A DNA stretch of 64,000 nt, taken from positions 744,001 through 808,000 of the forward strand of contig NZ_UFWZ01000001.1 in the NCBI RefSeq assembly GCF_900461105.1. The letters are read 5' to 3'. The position numbers were made by a program, and so were the translations under genes. The notes under the pieces were generated by a model. The model saw only the letters and a program-made list of their open reading frames with translations. It was not told the origin of the DNA and ran no database searches. The stretch comes from Clostridium putrefaciens (lineage in GTDB: Bacteria > Bacillota > Clostridia > Clostridiales > Clostridiaceae). Positions within the stretch are counted from its first letter, which is position 1. Every line of letters starts with the position of its first letter. Shown piece after piece: positions 63,959 through 64,000 of the stretch.

Positions 63959-64000
63959 TTGAATATATACTCATTATAGAACAATTTTCAAAAAAGTTCT

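Overview
The window is AT-rich, gene-dense, low-GC Gram-positive DNA. T-box leaders, AAGGAGG-type ribosome binding sites, desulfoferrodoxin, a UGA-decoding selenoprotein and many clostridial protein families point to an anaerobic Clostridium or close relative. Most genes are ordinary chromosomal genes, and many units end in clear intrinsic terminators. The only intact mobile element seen is one IS1202-type insertion sequence. No CRISPR array, rRNA, intact tRNA or prophage was seen.

Layout. Positions 1-7152: the ftsH C-terminus, a HelD-like helicase, PepD dipeptidase, and an OPT peptide transporter coupled to a PqqD-like protein. 7154-11083: a GntR-controlled galactosamine/tagatose operon (agaS, tagatose-bisphosphate aldolase, PfkB kinase). 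11089-17110: a two-P-loop ATPase, an LtaS-like sulfatase-fold enzyme with a 14-codon upstream ORF, a CDF metal exporter and an M18 aminopeptidase. 17202-26009: a giant cyclic-glucan-synthase-like GT84/GH94 protein. 26137-33676: small housekeeping genes including superoxide reductase, prfC, trpS with its T-box, an ECF S component, a zinc-ribbon protein, yajQ, a GGDEF protein and a P-loop orphan.

33766-44399 is a glycosaminoglycan (unsaturated uronate) utilisation locus. A divergent IclR regulator faces kduI-kduD-kdgA-kdgK-ugl-PTS IIB/IIC/IID/IIA-yajC, followed after a strong terminator by a cytosolic heparinase II/III-family gene. The PTS would import sulfated or unsulfated unsaturated disaccharides, UGL would split them, and Kdu/Kdg enzymes would carry the uronate to pyruvate and glyceraldehyde-3-phosphate. 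No secreted polysaccharide lyase is present in the window.

44431-64000: a decayed ORF, a FliK-like/FlhB-C-like pair, a phosphoesterase, a GNAT enzyme, a soluble chemoreceptor, a RelQ-type alarmone synthetase, and a terminator-bounded trio (22-residue-repeat protein, MoxR-type AAA ATPase, HExxH plus VWA protein). Then come a HesB/IscA-like selenoprotein with in-frame UGA at codon 37 and a SECIS-like hairpin, leuS with its T-box, the IS element with a 27-bp target duplication, an S41 protease, a MATE-transporter remnant, a CYTH protein, a nucleoid-associated protein and fba.

The strongest points are the selenoprotein (a broken gene unless UGA is recoded), the repeat/AAA/VWA trio as a candidate uncharacterised system, the precisely bounded IS insertion abutting the leuS promoter, and several translation-initiation oddities (hairpin-bridged Shine-Dalgarno of helD, leader ORF of the LtaS-like gene).
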